In this document: one piece after another, positions 4,959 to 11,356 of the stretch
Layout of the letters: each line of letters starts with the position of its first letter
How positions within the stretch are numbered: the first letter of the stretch is position 1
Source: JACQAI01 sp035507915
Lineage (GTDB): Bacteria > Pseudomonadota > Alphaproteobacteria > Elsterales > Elsteraceae
Direction of reading: 5' to 3'
DNA length: 12,183 nucleotides
Assembly (NCBI GenBank): GCA_035507915.1
Contig: DATJNS010000557.1
Location: 1 to 12,183 of the forward strand
Program-made: the position numbers and the translations under genes
The notes under the pieces: model-generated
Database searches by the model: none
Told to the model about the DNA's origin: nothing
Seen by the model: only the letters and a program-made list of their open reading frames with translations

Positions 4959-6347
4959 TCAGGCCGGGATCGTCAGCCCGATCAGCGTCGCGGCCGCGTC
5001 GTCGAGCTGGTCGAGCGTGCGGCACGCGTCGATCAGCCGATCGAACCCAGCCGCGTCGATCGCGAGCCCCGGCGCCACCGGCTGGATCCGCCGCGCGTGC
5101 GTCTCGAAGTCCCAGATGAACTCGCGGCCGGTGCCTTCCTTGGTGAAGCTGCGACCATCCCTGGTCCACACCGTGATGCGCGGACCGAACAGGGTTCGGC
5201 GCACGGCCGGGATCAGCGTGACGCGTTGCATCAGGTCGAGCACGGCGGGCGGATCGGGCTCCTTGTCGTCGGCCCGGCGCAACAGCGGGTAGCCGCGCTC
5301 GACCGCGCCATATGCCGTGAAGTACGGCGTGCCGCGCACGCCCCTGCCGCCGTCGCCCGCCGGGTGCGGGAATGCCGGGCTCGGATATTCGGTCTCGAGC
5401 CAGTTGACGACCGCCTCGATGCGCTCGATGTCCTGGTGCCGGATGTCGTGCTCGCGGCACAGCGCCGCCGTCACGTCGACGTGGGCGATGTTGTAGCCCG
5501 CCGCCGAGTAGATCCGGTAGAGCGTCTCGAGAAAGATCCAGTCGCGCCCGAGGCCGTCGGCGATCCTCGCCAGGTCCGTGCGATTGTCGCCCGTGAAGCT
5601 GTAGCGCAGCTCGCCCCGATTGTTGCCCGCATAGGCATGGTAGAAGCCGGCCTCGCCTTCGAGCGCCGTCTCGCCGCCCGGCGTGCCATGCCGCGCCATC
5701 GCGACGGCGAGCAGGGCGTTGCGTACGGCCGCGCCCTCGCGTACCGAGCGGCCGCCGCTGCGCGCGCCCTCCAGATTGCCCGACGCGAGGTTGACGCACT
5801 GCGCGATCGCGCCGTGGATTTGCGCCTCGCTCAGGCCCTGCAGCTTGGCGGCCGCGATCGCGGCGCCGAAGATGCCGAACACCGGCCCAGCATGGAAGCC
5901 GCGCGCCATCACGGTCGGAATGAACTCGGCGGCCATCCGCTCCATCACCTCGTACGCCGCCGCGACCGCGGTGAGGAACGCCCTGCCCGACGCGCGCGTG
6001 AGCTCGGCGGCCGCCAACGCCGCCGGCAGGATCGCGGTGCCCGGGTGGGTCAGCATGCGGAACGTGTCCCACTTGCCGCCGGCCAGCATCATCTCGGAAT
6101 TCACGAAGGCGGCGCCCGCCTTGGTGAGCTTGGCGCCGCTGCACAGCACCGTGGCGACGCCGGTGCCGCCCGCCTCCTCCTCCCGCATCAGCGCCAGCGC
6201 CTGGCGGCTCGCCGCCATGTCGTGGGCCACCAGCGCCGACGTCAGCGCCTGCAGGGTCACGCCCTTGGCGCGATCGACGACCGCCGGCGGCAAATCGTCG
6301 TAGGAGAGCGCGGCGACGAACGCGGCGAAGCGGCGGCTCAGCGACAT
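4959..6347 (-). CDS. MmgE/PrpD family protein
   Basis: The product is a 462-residue member of the MmgE/PrpD family, which includes 2-methylcitrate dehydratase and cis-aconitate decarboxylase. Family features are the N-terminal helical domain, THPGTAILPAALAAAE (100-115), RGFHAGPVFGIFGAA (149-163), the LSEAQIHGAIA stretch, and GEAGFYHAY (231-239). Aligned by eye to cis-aconitate decarboxylase, His101, His152, Asp94 and Thr95 are kept. The first Asp of the DFDDT motif is Gly, and the active-site Lys corresponds to Arg200. Its reaction may therefore differ from known dehydratases and decarboxylases. The ATG at 6347 has AGGAG 7 nt upstream (6359-6355). It is divergent from the acyl-CoA dehydrogenase gene and convergent, with no spacer, on the SDR gene. 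Being surrounded by acyl-CoA and oxygenase genes suggests a role in carboxylate or acyl-CoA catabolism; the substrate is not inferable. Confidence 0.87.
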   Translation of the reverse strand: MSLSRRFAAFVAALSYDDLPPAVVDRAKGVTLQALTSALVAHDMAASRQALALMREEEAGGTGVATVLCSGAKLTKAGAAFVNSEMMLAGGKWDTFRMLTHPGTAILPAALAAAELTRASGRAFLTAVAAAYEVMERMAAEFIPTVMARGFHAGPVFGIFGAAIAAAKLQGLSEAQIHGAIAQCVNLASGNLEGARSGGRSVREGAAVRNALLAVAMARHGTPGGETALEGEAGFYHAYAGNNRGELRYSFTGDNRTDLARIADGLGRDWIFLETLYRIYSAAGYNIAHVDVTAALCREHDIRHQDIERIEAVVNWLETEYPSPAFPHPAGDGGRGVRGTPYFTAYGAVERGYPLLRRADDKEPDPPAVLDLMQRVTLIPAVRRTLFGPRITVWTRDGRSFTKEGTGREFIWDFETHARRIQPVAPGLAIDAAGFDRLIDACRTLDQLDDAAATLIGLTIPA

Positions 6348-6453
6348 GGGGCAACTCCTGGGCAGTCCGCGGTATCTGCCGTCAGCCTAAGCCCCATTCC
6401 CCGCGCGAGGAACCGCCCGCCGCATGCTACGCTGGGCCATCGAGGGGGCAGCC

Positions 6454-7602
6454 ATGCCGGCGGAGTTGACATCGGAGGAGGCCGCGCTGGTCGAGCGGGC
6501 GAAGCAGTTCGCCCGCGAGGTCGTGATGCCGAACGCGGCGCGCTGGGAGCGCGAACGCCGCATGCCGCTCGATGCGCTCAAGCAGGCGGCGGCGCTCGGC
6601 TTCGCGCGCATCGAGGTGCCGACGGCGCTGGGCGGCCTCGGCATGAGCTTCTTCGCCAAGCTGCGCGTCGCCGAGGAGCTGTCGCACGCCTGCATGGCGT
6701 TCGCCTTCAGCTTGGTCAATCTGCACAACTGCGCCTGGCGCATCGCGCTCGAGGCCAAGCCCGACCACGTGGCGCGCTACCTGCCGGCGCTGATGCGCGC
6801 CGAGCGGCTCGGCGGCGCGGCGCTGAGCGAGCCCGGCGCCGGCAGCGACTTCGCCGCGATCCGGACCACGGCGCGCAAGATCGACGGCGGCTGGCTGCTC
6901 AACGGCGAGAAAGCCTGGATCACCAACGCCGCGCATGGCGACCTGTACGCGACGTACGTGCAGACCGATCCGGGCGCGCGCGGCAAGGGCATCGCGTGCT
7001 TCCTGGTCGACGGCACGCGGCCTGGCTTCGAGCGCGTGCCGCCGTTCCAGCTGATGGGTGGGCACGCCATCGGCACCGGAGGGTTCCGGCTGGTCGACTA
7101 TTTCGCGCCCGACGACGATCTCCTCTACCCGCCGGGGACCGCCTTCAAGGCCGCGCTCGGCGGCATCAACGGCGCGCGCACATACGTCGCGGCGATGTGC
7201 TGCGGCATGCTCGAGGCGGCGCTCGCCTGCGCGCTGCGCTACGGCGCGGAGCGCAAGAGCTTCGGCGCGCGACTGGTCGACCATCAGGGCATCCGCTGGA
7301 AGCTCGCCACGGTCGCCAACGACCTCGAGGCGGCGCGCCTGCTGACCTATCACGCCGCCGCGGTCATCGACGCCAAGGGCGACGCGCTGCTCGCGGCGGC
7401 TCACGCCAAGAAGTTCGCGTCCGAGATGATCGTCGAGCGGCTGTCGGATTGCATGCAGGCGATGGGCGCGGCCGGCCTGCGCGAAGAGCACCCGATCGGC
7501 CGCCACATCGCGCTCGCGCGCATCGCCAACTATGTCGACGGCACGACCGAGATCCAGAGCGAGCGCATCGGCGCCGTGCTGTTGGAGCGCTACGGCCGAT
7601 GA
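6454..7602 (+). CDS. Acyl-CoA dehydrogenase family protein
   Basis: The product (382 residues) is a flavoprotein of the acyl-CoA dehydrogenase family, which normally introduces an alpha,beta double bond into an acyl-CoA using FAD and passes electrons to ETF. Segments in order are the N-terminal helical domain (LTSEEAALVERAKQFARE), the FAD/substrate signature ALSEPGAGSDFAAIRTTA, LNGEKAWITNA, the middle beta domain, the dimer helix YGAERKSFG and the C-terminal DGTTEIQSERIG. The usual catalytic Glu of the (Y)EGTxEIQ motif is Asp here (Asp362, codon 7537-7539), and helix G shows no substitute Glu before its Arg. I choose the ATG at 6454 because GAGGGGG lies 5 nt upstream and the length then fits the family. 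An in-frame ATG at 6424 would add ten residues without a good site. The stop overlaps the start of the next gene (ATGA), so it is probably co-translated with the Fe(II) oxygenase. The substrate is unknown. Confidence 0.88.
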   Translation: MPAELTSEEAALVERAKQFAREVVMPNAARWERERRMPLDALKQAAALGFARIEVPTALGGLGMSFFAKLRVAEELSHACMAFAFSLVNLHNCAWRIALEAKPDHVARYLPALMRAERLGGAALSEPGAGSDFAAIRTTARKIDGGWLLNGEKAWITNAAHGDLYATYVQTDPGARGKGIACFLVDGTRPGFERVPPFQLMGGHAIGTGGFRLVDYFAPDDDLLYPPGTAFKAALGGINGARTYVAAMCCGMLEAALACALRYGAERKSFGARLVDHQGIRWKLATVANDLEAARLLTYHAAAVIDAKGDALLAAAHAKKFASEMIVERLSDCMQAMGAAGLREEHPIGRHIALARIANYVDGTTEIQSERIGAVLLERYGR

Positions 7603-8600
7603 GCCGACCGTTTCCCTTGATCGACATCGGGCCGTTCACGCGGCCGGGAACCAGCGAGGCGGCGCGCCGCGACGTCATCGCCGCGGTCGAGCAGGCCTGC
7701 CGCGCGACCGGCTTCCTCGCGGTCACCGGTCACGGCGTGCCGCGCGCGGTGACCGACGCCCTGGTGCGCGCCGCCTACGCCTTCTTCGACCTGCCGCTCG
7801 AGGAGAAGCTGCGCGTGCGCCGGCCGGCGCCCGAGCAGAACCGTGGCTACATCCCGCCCGGCGACGAGACCCTGGCGCGCCTGCGTGGGGCCGACAGCCC
7901 GCCCGACCTCAAGGAGCTGTTCGCCATCGGGCCGTTCGACCTGCCCGACGATCCTTATTTCACCGGTCCGGCCGCCTACCCGAGCTTCGCGCCCAACCGC
8001 TGGCCGGAACGGCCGGCGTCGCTCGCCCCGGCGCTGCGCCTCTACTGGCGCGCCATGGAGGGGCTGGCCGGCACGCTGTGCCGCATCTTCGCGCTGGCGC
8101 TCGAACTGCCCGAGCGCTTCTTCGCCGCCAAGGTCGACCGGCACATCAGCCAGCTGCGCCTGATGCATTATCCCGCGCAGGCCACCGCGCCTTTGCCGGG
8201 CCAGCTGCGCGCCGGCGAGCATGCCGACCTCGGCATGATGACCCTGATCCACAGCGACAACGACGTCGGCGGCCTGCAGCTCAAGGACCGCGACGGCAGC
8301 TGGATCGATGCGCCGGTGATCGGCGACGCCTTCATGGTCAATCTGGGCGACCTGATGATGCGCTGGACCAACGATCGCTGGGTCTCGACGCCGCACCGCG
8401 TCGTCAATCCGCCGCACGTCGCCGACGCGCGCAGCCGGCGGCTGTCGATCGGCATGTTCTGGATCCCCAACTACGACGCCGAGATCGCGTGCATCGAGTC
8501 CTGCCGCGACGGCGCGTCGGTGAAATACGCGCCGACCACCGTCGCCGCCTATCGGACCGAGCGCTTCGCCCGCACCGCAGGCTCGGCACCGGCCTACTGA
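7599..8600 (+). CDS. Isopenicillin N synthase-family Fe(II)/2-oxoglutarate-dependent oxygenase
   Basis: The product (333 residues) is a non-heme iron oxygenase of the isopenicillin N synthase/plant-type dioxygenase family. It has an N-terminal DIOX_N domain (FPLIDIGPF, then GFLAVTGHGVP and NRGYIPPG at 81-88) and a C-terminal jelly-roll core. The iron triad is His208 and Asp210 (GEHADLG) with His266 (TPHRVVNP). Arg281-x-Ser283 (RRLSIGMF) is positioned to bind the 2-oxoglutarate carboxylate, so 2-oxoglutarate use is likely. GGLQL (224-228) and VNLGD (247-251) are further family marks. Bacterial members hydroxylate or cleave diverse small molecules, and nothing here fixes the substrate. Its ATG overlaps the acyl-CoA dehydrogenase stop (ATGA), with GGAG 11 nt upstream. 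Tight coupling to that gene suggests successive steps of one pathway. The open frame extends far upstream only through other genes and is not part of it. Confidence 0.9.
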   Translation: MSRPFPLIDIGPFTRPGTSEAARRDVIAAVEQACRATGFLAVTGHGVPRAVTDALVRAAYAFFDLPLEEKLRVRRPAPEQNRGYIPPGDETLARLRGADSPPDLKELFAIGPFDLPDDPYFTGPAAYPSFAPNRWPERPASLAPALRLYWRAMEGLAGTLCRIFALALELPERFFAAKVDRHISQLRLMHYPAQATAPLPGQLRAGEHADLGMMTLIHSDNDVGGLQLKDRDGSWIDAPVIGDAFMVNLGDLMMRWTNDRWVSTPHRVVNPPHVADARSRRLSIGMFWIPNYDAEIACIESCRDGASVKYAPTTVAAYRTERFARTAGSAPAY

Positions 8601-8605
8601 ATCTG

Positions 8606-8634
8606 TTGGCCCTGCGGCCGCGTGAAGCGATAAT
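8606..8634 (+). promoter_or_regulatory. Candidate sigma70-type promoter for the TfdA-like gene
   Basis: In the 61-bp gap before the 8662 gene, TTGGCC (8606-8611, four of six) and GATAAT (8629-8634, five of six) are separated by exactly 17 nt. The start would fall near 8641, giving a leader of about 20 nt that contains GTGGGA (8648-8653) as a ribosome-binding site. This would let the second oxygenase be expressed independently of the acyl-CoA dehydrogenase transcript. Confidence 0.45.
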
Positions 8635-8661
8635 GAGGCGTCTTTCCGTGGGAACGCCGTC

Positions 8662-9552
8662 ATGAGCATCCGCGTGCAACCGCTCCACCCCGTGTTCGTC
8701 GGGAAAGTCGAGGGCATCGATCTGCGTGAGCCCGTCGATCCGGCGACCTTCGAGGCGGTCCAGGCCGCCATCGACCGGCACGCGGTGCTGGTGTTCCCCG
8801 ATCAGAAGATCGACGACCTGCAGCAGATCGCCTTCAGCGGCCTGTTCGGACCGCTGGAGGGTGCCGCCAAAGCGATCCTCAAGGGCGGCCGGCCGCGGCT
8901 CGAGCGCAGCGAGATCGCCGACGTCTCCAATCTCGACGAGCACAACGGCATCCTCAAGGAAAACGACCGCCGCCGGCTCTACAGCCTCGGCAATCGGCTG
9001 TGGCACACCGATGCGTCGTTCCGCCGGGTGCCGGCGCGTTATTCACTGCTGTCGGCGCGCGTGATTCCCCCGGAGGGCGGCGAGACCGAGTTCGCCGATC
9101 TGCGCGCCGCCTATGACGCGCTGCCCGACACGATGAAGGCGCGCATCGAGGGCCTGGTCGCCGAGCATTCGATCTGGCATTCGCGCGGGCTCGCCGCTCC
9201 ACTCGAGATCGACGAGGAGGAACGCGCGGCGCTGCCGCCGGTGCCGCAGGTGGTGGTGCGCACCCATCCCGGCTCGAAACGGCGCACGCTCTATCTGGCG
9301 GCGCACGCCTTCCGCATCCGCGGAATGTCCGACGCCGACGGCAAGGCGCTGCTCGACGCGCTGACCGAATTCGCGACCCAGCCGCGCTTCGTCTACACCC
9401 ATCGCTGGACCGTCGGCGATCTGGTGATGTGGGACAACCGCTGCACCATGCATCGCGGCCGGCCATACGACGACGCGCGCTACCGGCGCGACATGCATCG
9501 CACCACGGTGCGCGACAGCGCTTCGACGCTCGATCAGGTCGACGCGGCGTGA
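8662..9552 (+). CDS. TauD/TfdA-family Fe(II)/2-oxoglutarate-dependent dioxygenase
   Basis: The product (296 residues) belongs to the TauD/TfdA family, whose members couple decarboxylation of 2-oxoglutarate to hydroxylation of a substrate, often releasing a leaving group (TfdA: aryloxyacetate ether cleavage; TauD: taurine desulfonation). The sequence resembles TfdA more than TauD: WHTDASF with iron ligands His115 and Asp117, then VPARYSLLSA, PPEGGETEFADLRAAYDALP, and WDNRCTMHRG with the second ligand His264. Arg275 or Arg276 is the expected 2-oxoglutarate-binding Arg. From memory these ligands fall at a constant offset of two from TfdA (His113, Asp115, His262). The length also fits TfdA (287 residues). 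The start ATG 8662 has GTGGGA 8 nt upstream. It lies 61 bp after the first oxygenase, with its own candidate promoter, and converges on the SapC-family gene. The substrate is inferred only as some carboxylate, possibly an ether or aromatic acid. Confidence 0.91.
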   Translation: MSIRVQPLHPVFVGKVEGIDLREPVDPATFEAVQAAIDRHAVLVFPDQKIDDLQQIAFSGLFGPLEGAAKAILKGGRPRLERSEIADVSNLDEHNGILKENDRRRLYSLGNRLWHTDASFRRVPARYSLLSARVIPPEGGETEFADLRAAYDALPDTMKARIEGLVAEHSIWHSRGLAAPLEIDEEERAALPPVPQVVVRTHPGSKRRTLYLAAHAFRIRGMSDADGKALLDALTEFATQPRFVYTHRWTVGDLVMWDNRCTMHRGRPYDDARYRRDMHRTTVRDSASTLDQVDAA

Positions 9553-9556
9553 CGCG

Positions 9557-9572
9557 GGCGGCATCCGCCGCC
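9557..9572. terminator. Possible bidirectional hairpin terminator between convergent genes
   Basis: GGCGGC (9557-9562), loop ATCC, GCCGCC (9567-9572) make a perfect 6-bp GC stem in the 31-bp gap between the convergent TfdA-like and SapC-family genes. There is no T-run on either strand, so intrinsic termination is uncertain; its position is the main support. Confidence 0.3.
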
Positions 9573-9583
9573 GACGCGGGGCC

Positions 9584-10348
9584 TCACTCGACGGCGATCC
9601 GGGCCAGCGCGTCCCAGCGGTGCATCGACATCAGCTGGGCGTAGACGAGGCCGAGCCAGCCGCGCCGGCGCCAGTCGTTGATCACCTCGTCCGGCAGCGC
9701 GTTGAACCGCGCCTCGTCGATGACCTGAAAGCCGCTGAGCGCCGTCGCGGCACCCGATGGCAGATTGAGCTGCGCCTGATTCTCGACCAGGACCTCGTGC
9801 TCGACCAGCGCGGCGGCGAATTGCCGGGCGGCGTCGGTCTGACGTTGGAACGCCGCACAGAACTCGAGCACGCGTTGGGTCGTCGGTGACGGTCGGCCGG
9901 CGATGAACAGGAGCTCGCCTTCGAGCACCGATAGCGCTTCGGCCGCTTGGTCGATCGCCAGGGTCAGATTGTCGCTGCCGGCGCTTTCGACCATCACGAA
10001 CGGGTAACGGCGAACGTAGGCCGGCACGTAGCTGCCCTCGCGCCATGTGCCGTCTTCGTTCACGAACAGGTTGTGCGCCGCGCCCAGCCCGACCACGGCC
10101 AGCGCCGAGACCGGCTCCGCGAGCGTGAAGACGATCGGGTAATGGGCCTGCGCGACGTAGAATTCGTCGGCGGCCAAGACGATCGAGTTGGTCTCGGCGG
10201 CGAATGGAAACCGCTGTTGCGCCTTGAGCCGCAAGCGCGCATGCGCCACCGCGTCGAGGATGACGGGCTCGCGATAGAATTGCGGCGCCGGCGGACGATC
10301 GGCCGCACCGCCCCGCGTCGCTTCGTGCCCGTTGCCACCACCGCTCAC
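9584..10348 (-). CDS. SapC family protein
   Basis: The product (254 residues) matches the SapC family as I remember it: FYREPVILDAVAHARLRL, then FAAETNSIVLAADEFYVAQAHYPIVF, NLFVNEDGTWREGSYVPAYVRRYPF, and the C-terminal FQVIDEARFNALPDEVI. The name comes from a protein near S-layer genes in Campylobacter. In Proteobacteria such proteins often lie near TonB-dependent receptor and tryptophan-halogenase-like genes, and the biochemical role is not established. No signal peptide or membrane segment is visible. The start is chosen as GTG 10348 because a G7AG3 purine run (10366-10356) lies 7-8 nt upstream; an in-frame ATG at 10375 (nine residues longer) and a TTG at 10387 lack such a site. The usual neighbours are absent. 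It converges on the TfdA-like gene and lies 84 bp downstream of the FabG-like SDR on the same strand, so it may share that transcript. Confidence 0.8.
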   Translation of the reverse strand: MSGGGNGHEATRGGAADRPPAPQFYREPVILDAVAHARLRLKAQQRFPFAAETNSIVLAADEFYVAQAHYPIVFTLAEPVSALAVVGLGAAHNLFVNEDGTWREGSYVPAYVRRYPFVMVESAGSDNLTLAIDQAAEALSVLEGELLFIAGRPSPTTQRVLEFCAAFQRQTDAARQFAAALVEHEVLVENQAQLNLPSGAATALSGFQVIDEARFNALPDEVINDWRRRGWLGLVYAQLMSMHRWDALARIAVE

Positions 10349-10432
10349 GCGCGCGCCCTCCCCCCCGTGCGCCATCGCGCAACTCAATCACATCGGCCGA
10401 CGCCACGCAAACCGGCGCCCGCCACGCGCATC

Positions 10433-11209
10433 TCAACCGTGGCCGATATAGTCCATGCGGCCGCCGTCGACCGTCAGCGTCTGTCCAGTCATCCAGCCGG
10501 TTTCCGGCGCGGCGAGGAAGGCGACCGCATTGGCGATGTCTTCGGGCTCGCCAATGCGGCCCATCATGGCGGCGGCGCCGAGCCGGCGCTCGATGGCGTC
10601 CCACGCCGGCTTGTCGCGCTTGCCCTGCGTCATGTCGGTGCGGATGAAGCCGGGCGCGACCGCATTCACCGTGATGCCGTGTGGCCCCAGCTCCATGGCG
10701 AAGCGCTTGGTCAGGATCGCGGCCTCCGCCTTGGTGGCGGCGTAGAAGGCATTGCCAGGCAGCGCCGTGCCGGTCGCGGCGATCGACGTCACGGTCACGA
10801 TCCGGCCGTAGCGGCGCGCGCGCATGCCCGCCATGACCGCCCGCACCGCATGGATCACGCCGTCGACATTGACGCGCCGCATGCGCTCGAACTGCGTGTG
10901 GTCGAACGTTTCGAGCGTCGCCTGGTGCGACCATCCGGCGTTGTTGACCAGGATGGTGACCGGTCCGAGCGCCGCTTCGGCGCTTGCCACCATGGCGGCC
11001 ACGGCGGTTTCGTCGGCAACGTCGGCGCGCGCGGTCACGGCGTGTCCCCCTGCTTGCCGGATCTCGGCCGCCACCGCCTCGGCGGCGTCCGCGCGGGCGA
11101 CGTAGTTCACGCACACGGCGGCGCCGCGCTCGGCCAACAGCCGCGCCGTCGCCCGCCCGATGCCGCGCGCGCCGCCCGTCACCACCGCCACTTGGTCGGT
11201 CCACGTCAT
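10433..11209 (-). CDS. SDR-family oxidoreductase, FabG-like
   Basis: The product (258 residues) is a classical short-chain dehydrogenase/reductase close in layout to 3-oxoacyl-ACP/CoA reductase: TGGARGIG (11-18) for the nucleotide, ADV (62-64), NNAG (89-92), Asn114, Ser142, YAATK with Tyr156 and Lys160, then VNAVAPGFIRTDM and the C-terminal WMTGQTLTVDGG (239-250). The Ser-to-Tyr spacing is 14 rather than the common 13, so the loop has one extra residue. The substrate could be a 3-oxoacyl thioester or another ketone. The ATG at 11209 has GAGGGAG 7 nt upstream. The open frame continues upstream to 11854, but only by reading antisense through the next gene. The gene is headed by a TTGACA element and two operator-like palindromes, so its expression is probably repressor-controlled. 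The usual fabG neighbours (fabD, acpP) are absent, so it is likely a specialised reductase and not the housekeeping FabG. Confidence 0.87.
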   Translation of the reverse strand: MTWTDQVAVVTGGARGIGRATARLLAERGAAVCVNYVARADAAEAVAAEIRQAGGHAVTARADVADETAVAAMVASAEAALGPVTILVNNAGWSHQATLETFDHTQFERMRRVNVDGVIHAVRAVMAGMRARRYGRIVTVTSIAATGTALPGNAFYAATKAEAAILTKRFAMELGPHGITVNAVAPGFIRTDMTQGKRDKPAWDAIERRLGAAAMMGRIGEPEDIANAVAFLAAPETGWMTGQTLTVDGGRMDYIGHG

Positions 11210-11287
11210 CTCGCTGCTCCCTCGCGTTCGCCAGCGATCCTGCCCGGCGACCGCGTAGCGCGCCAGCGCCCCGGCGTGCGACCCGTA

Positions 11288-11302
11288 CTCTGTGTTGCAG
11301 AG
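11288..11302. promoter_or_regulatory. Operator-like palindrome, site 1
   Basis: CTCTG-TGTTG-CAGAG is an imperfect copy of site 2, with five paired bases in each arm and one mismatch at the sixth. It shares the ACTCTGTG left half with site 2. Its centre (11295) lies 22 bp from the centre of site 2, about two helical turns, so two dimers would bind the same face. It covers the likely transcription start of the FabG-like gene. Confidence 0.6.
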
Positions 11303-11305
11303 CAC

Positions 11306-11335
11306 ATCACTCTGTGATACAGAGAAATCTGTCAA
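11306..11335 (-). promoter_or_regulatory. Candidate promoter of the FabG-like SDR gene
   Basis: On the minus strand a perfect TTGACA (11335-11330) is followed after 18 nt by AGTGAT (11311-11306), a weak -10 with three of six matches. Operator site 2 fills the spacer, and operator site 1 covers the expected start near 11299. The leader would be about 90 nt. Confidence 0.4.
11310..11324. promoter_or_regulatory. Operator-like palindrome, site 2
   Basis: CTCTGT-GAT-ACAGAG is a perfect 6-bp-arm palindrome with a 3-nt centre, 15 bp overall, of a size expected for a TetR-type or similar dimeric repressor. It lies between the TTGACA element (minus strand, 11335-11330) and the weak -10 of the FabG-like gene, so binding would block that promoter. 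It may also affect the divergent membrane-protein gene. The cognate regulator is not in the window. Confidence 0.65.
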
Positions 11336-11356
11336 TTGATCCGAGGAGACGTGACG

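Noticed and set aside
5097..7598. Very long plus-strand open frame leading into the IPNS-type oxygenase (open 5097-8600)
   Set aside because: Only 7599-8600 shows family motifs. The upstream part is antisense to the MmgE/PrpD gene or out of frame with the acyl-CoA dehydrogenase gene, and its Arg/Ala/Gly-rich translation is typical of shadow frames in GC-rich DNA.
6427..8771. Minus-strand frames antisense to the acyl-CoA dehydrogenase and Fe(II) oxygenase genes (6427-7506 and 7590-8771)
   Set aside because: Third-position GC bias on the sense strand opens these frames. Neither has a domain or a ribosome-binding site.
11295..11323. TTGCAG-17-TACAGA as a plus-strand promoter for the membrane-protein gene
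   Set aside because: Only three of six matches in each box, and the bases are already explained by the palindromes. The true plus-strand promoter remains unidentified.
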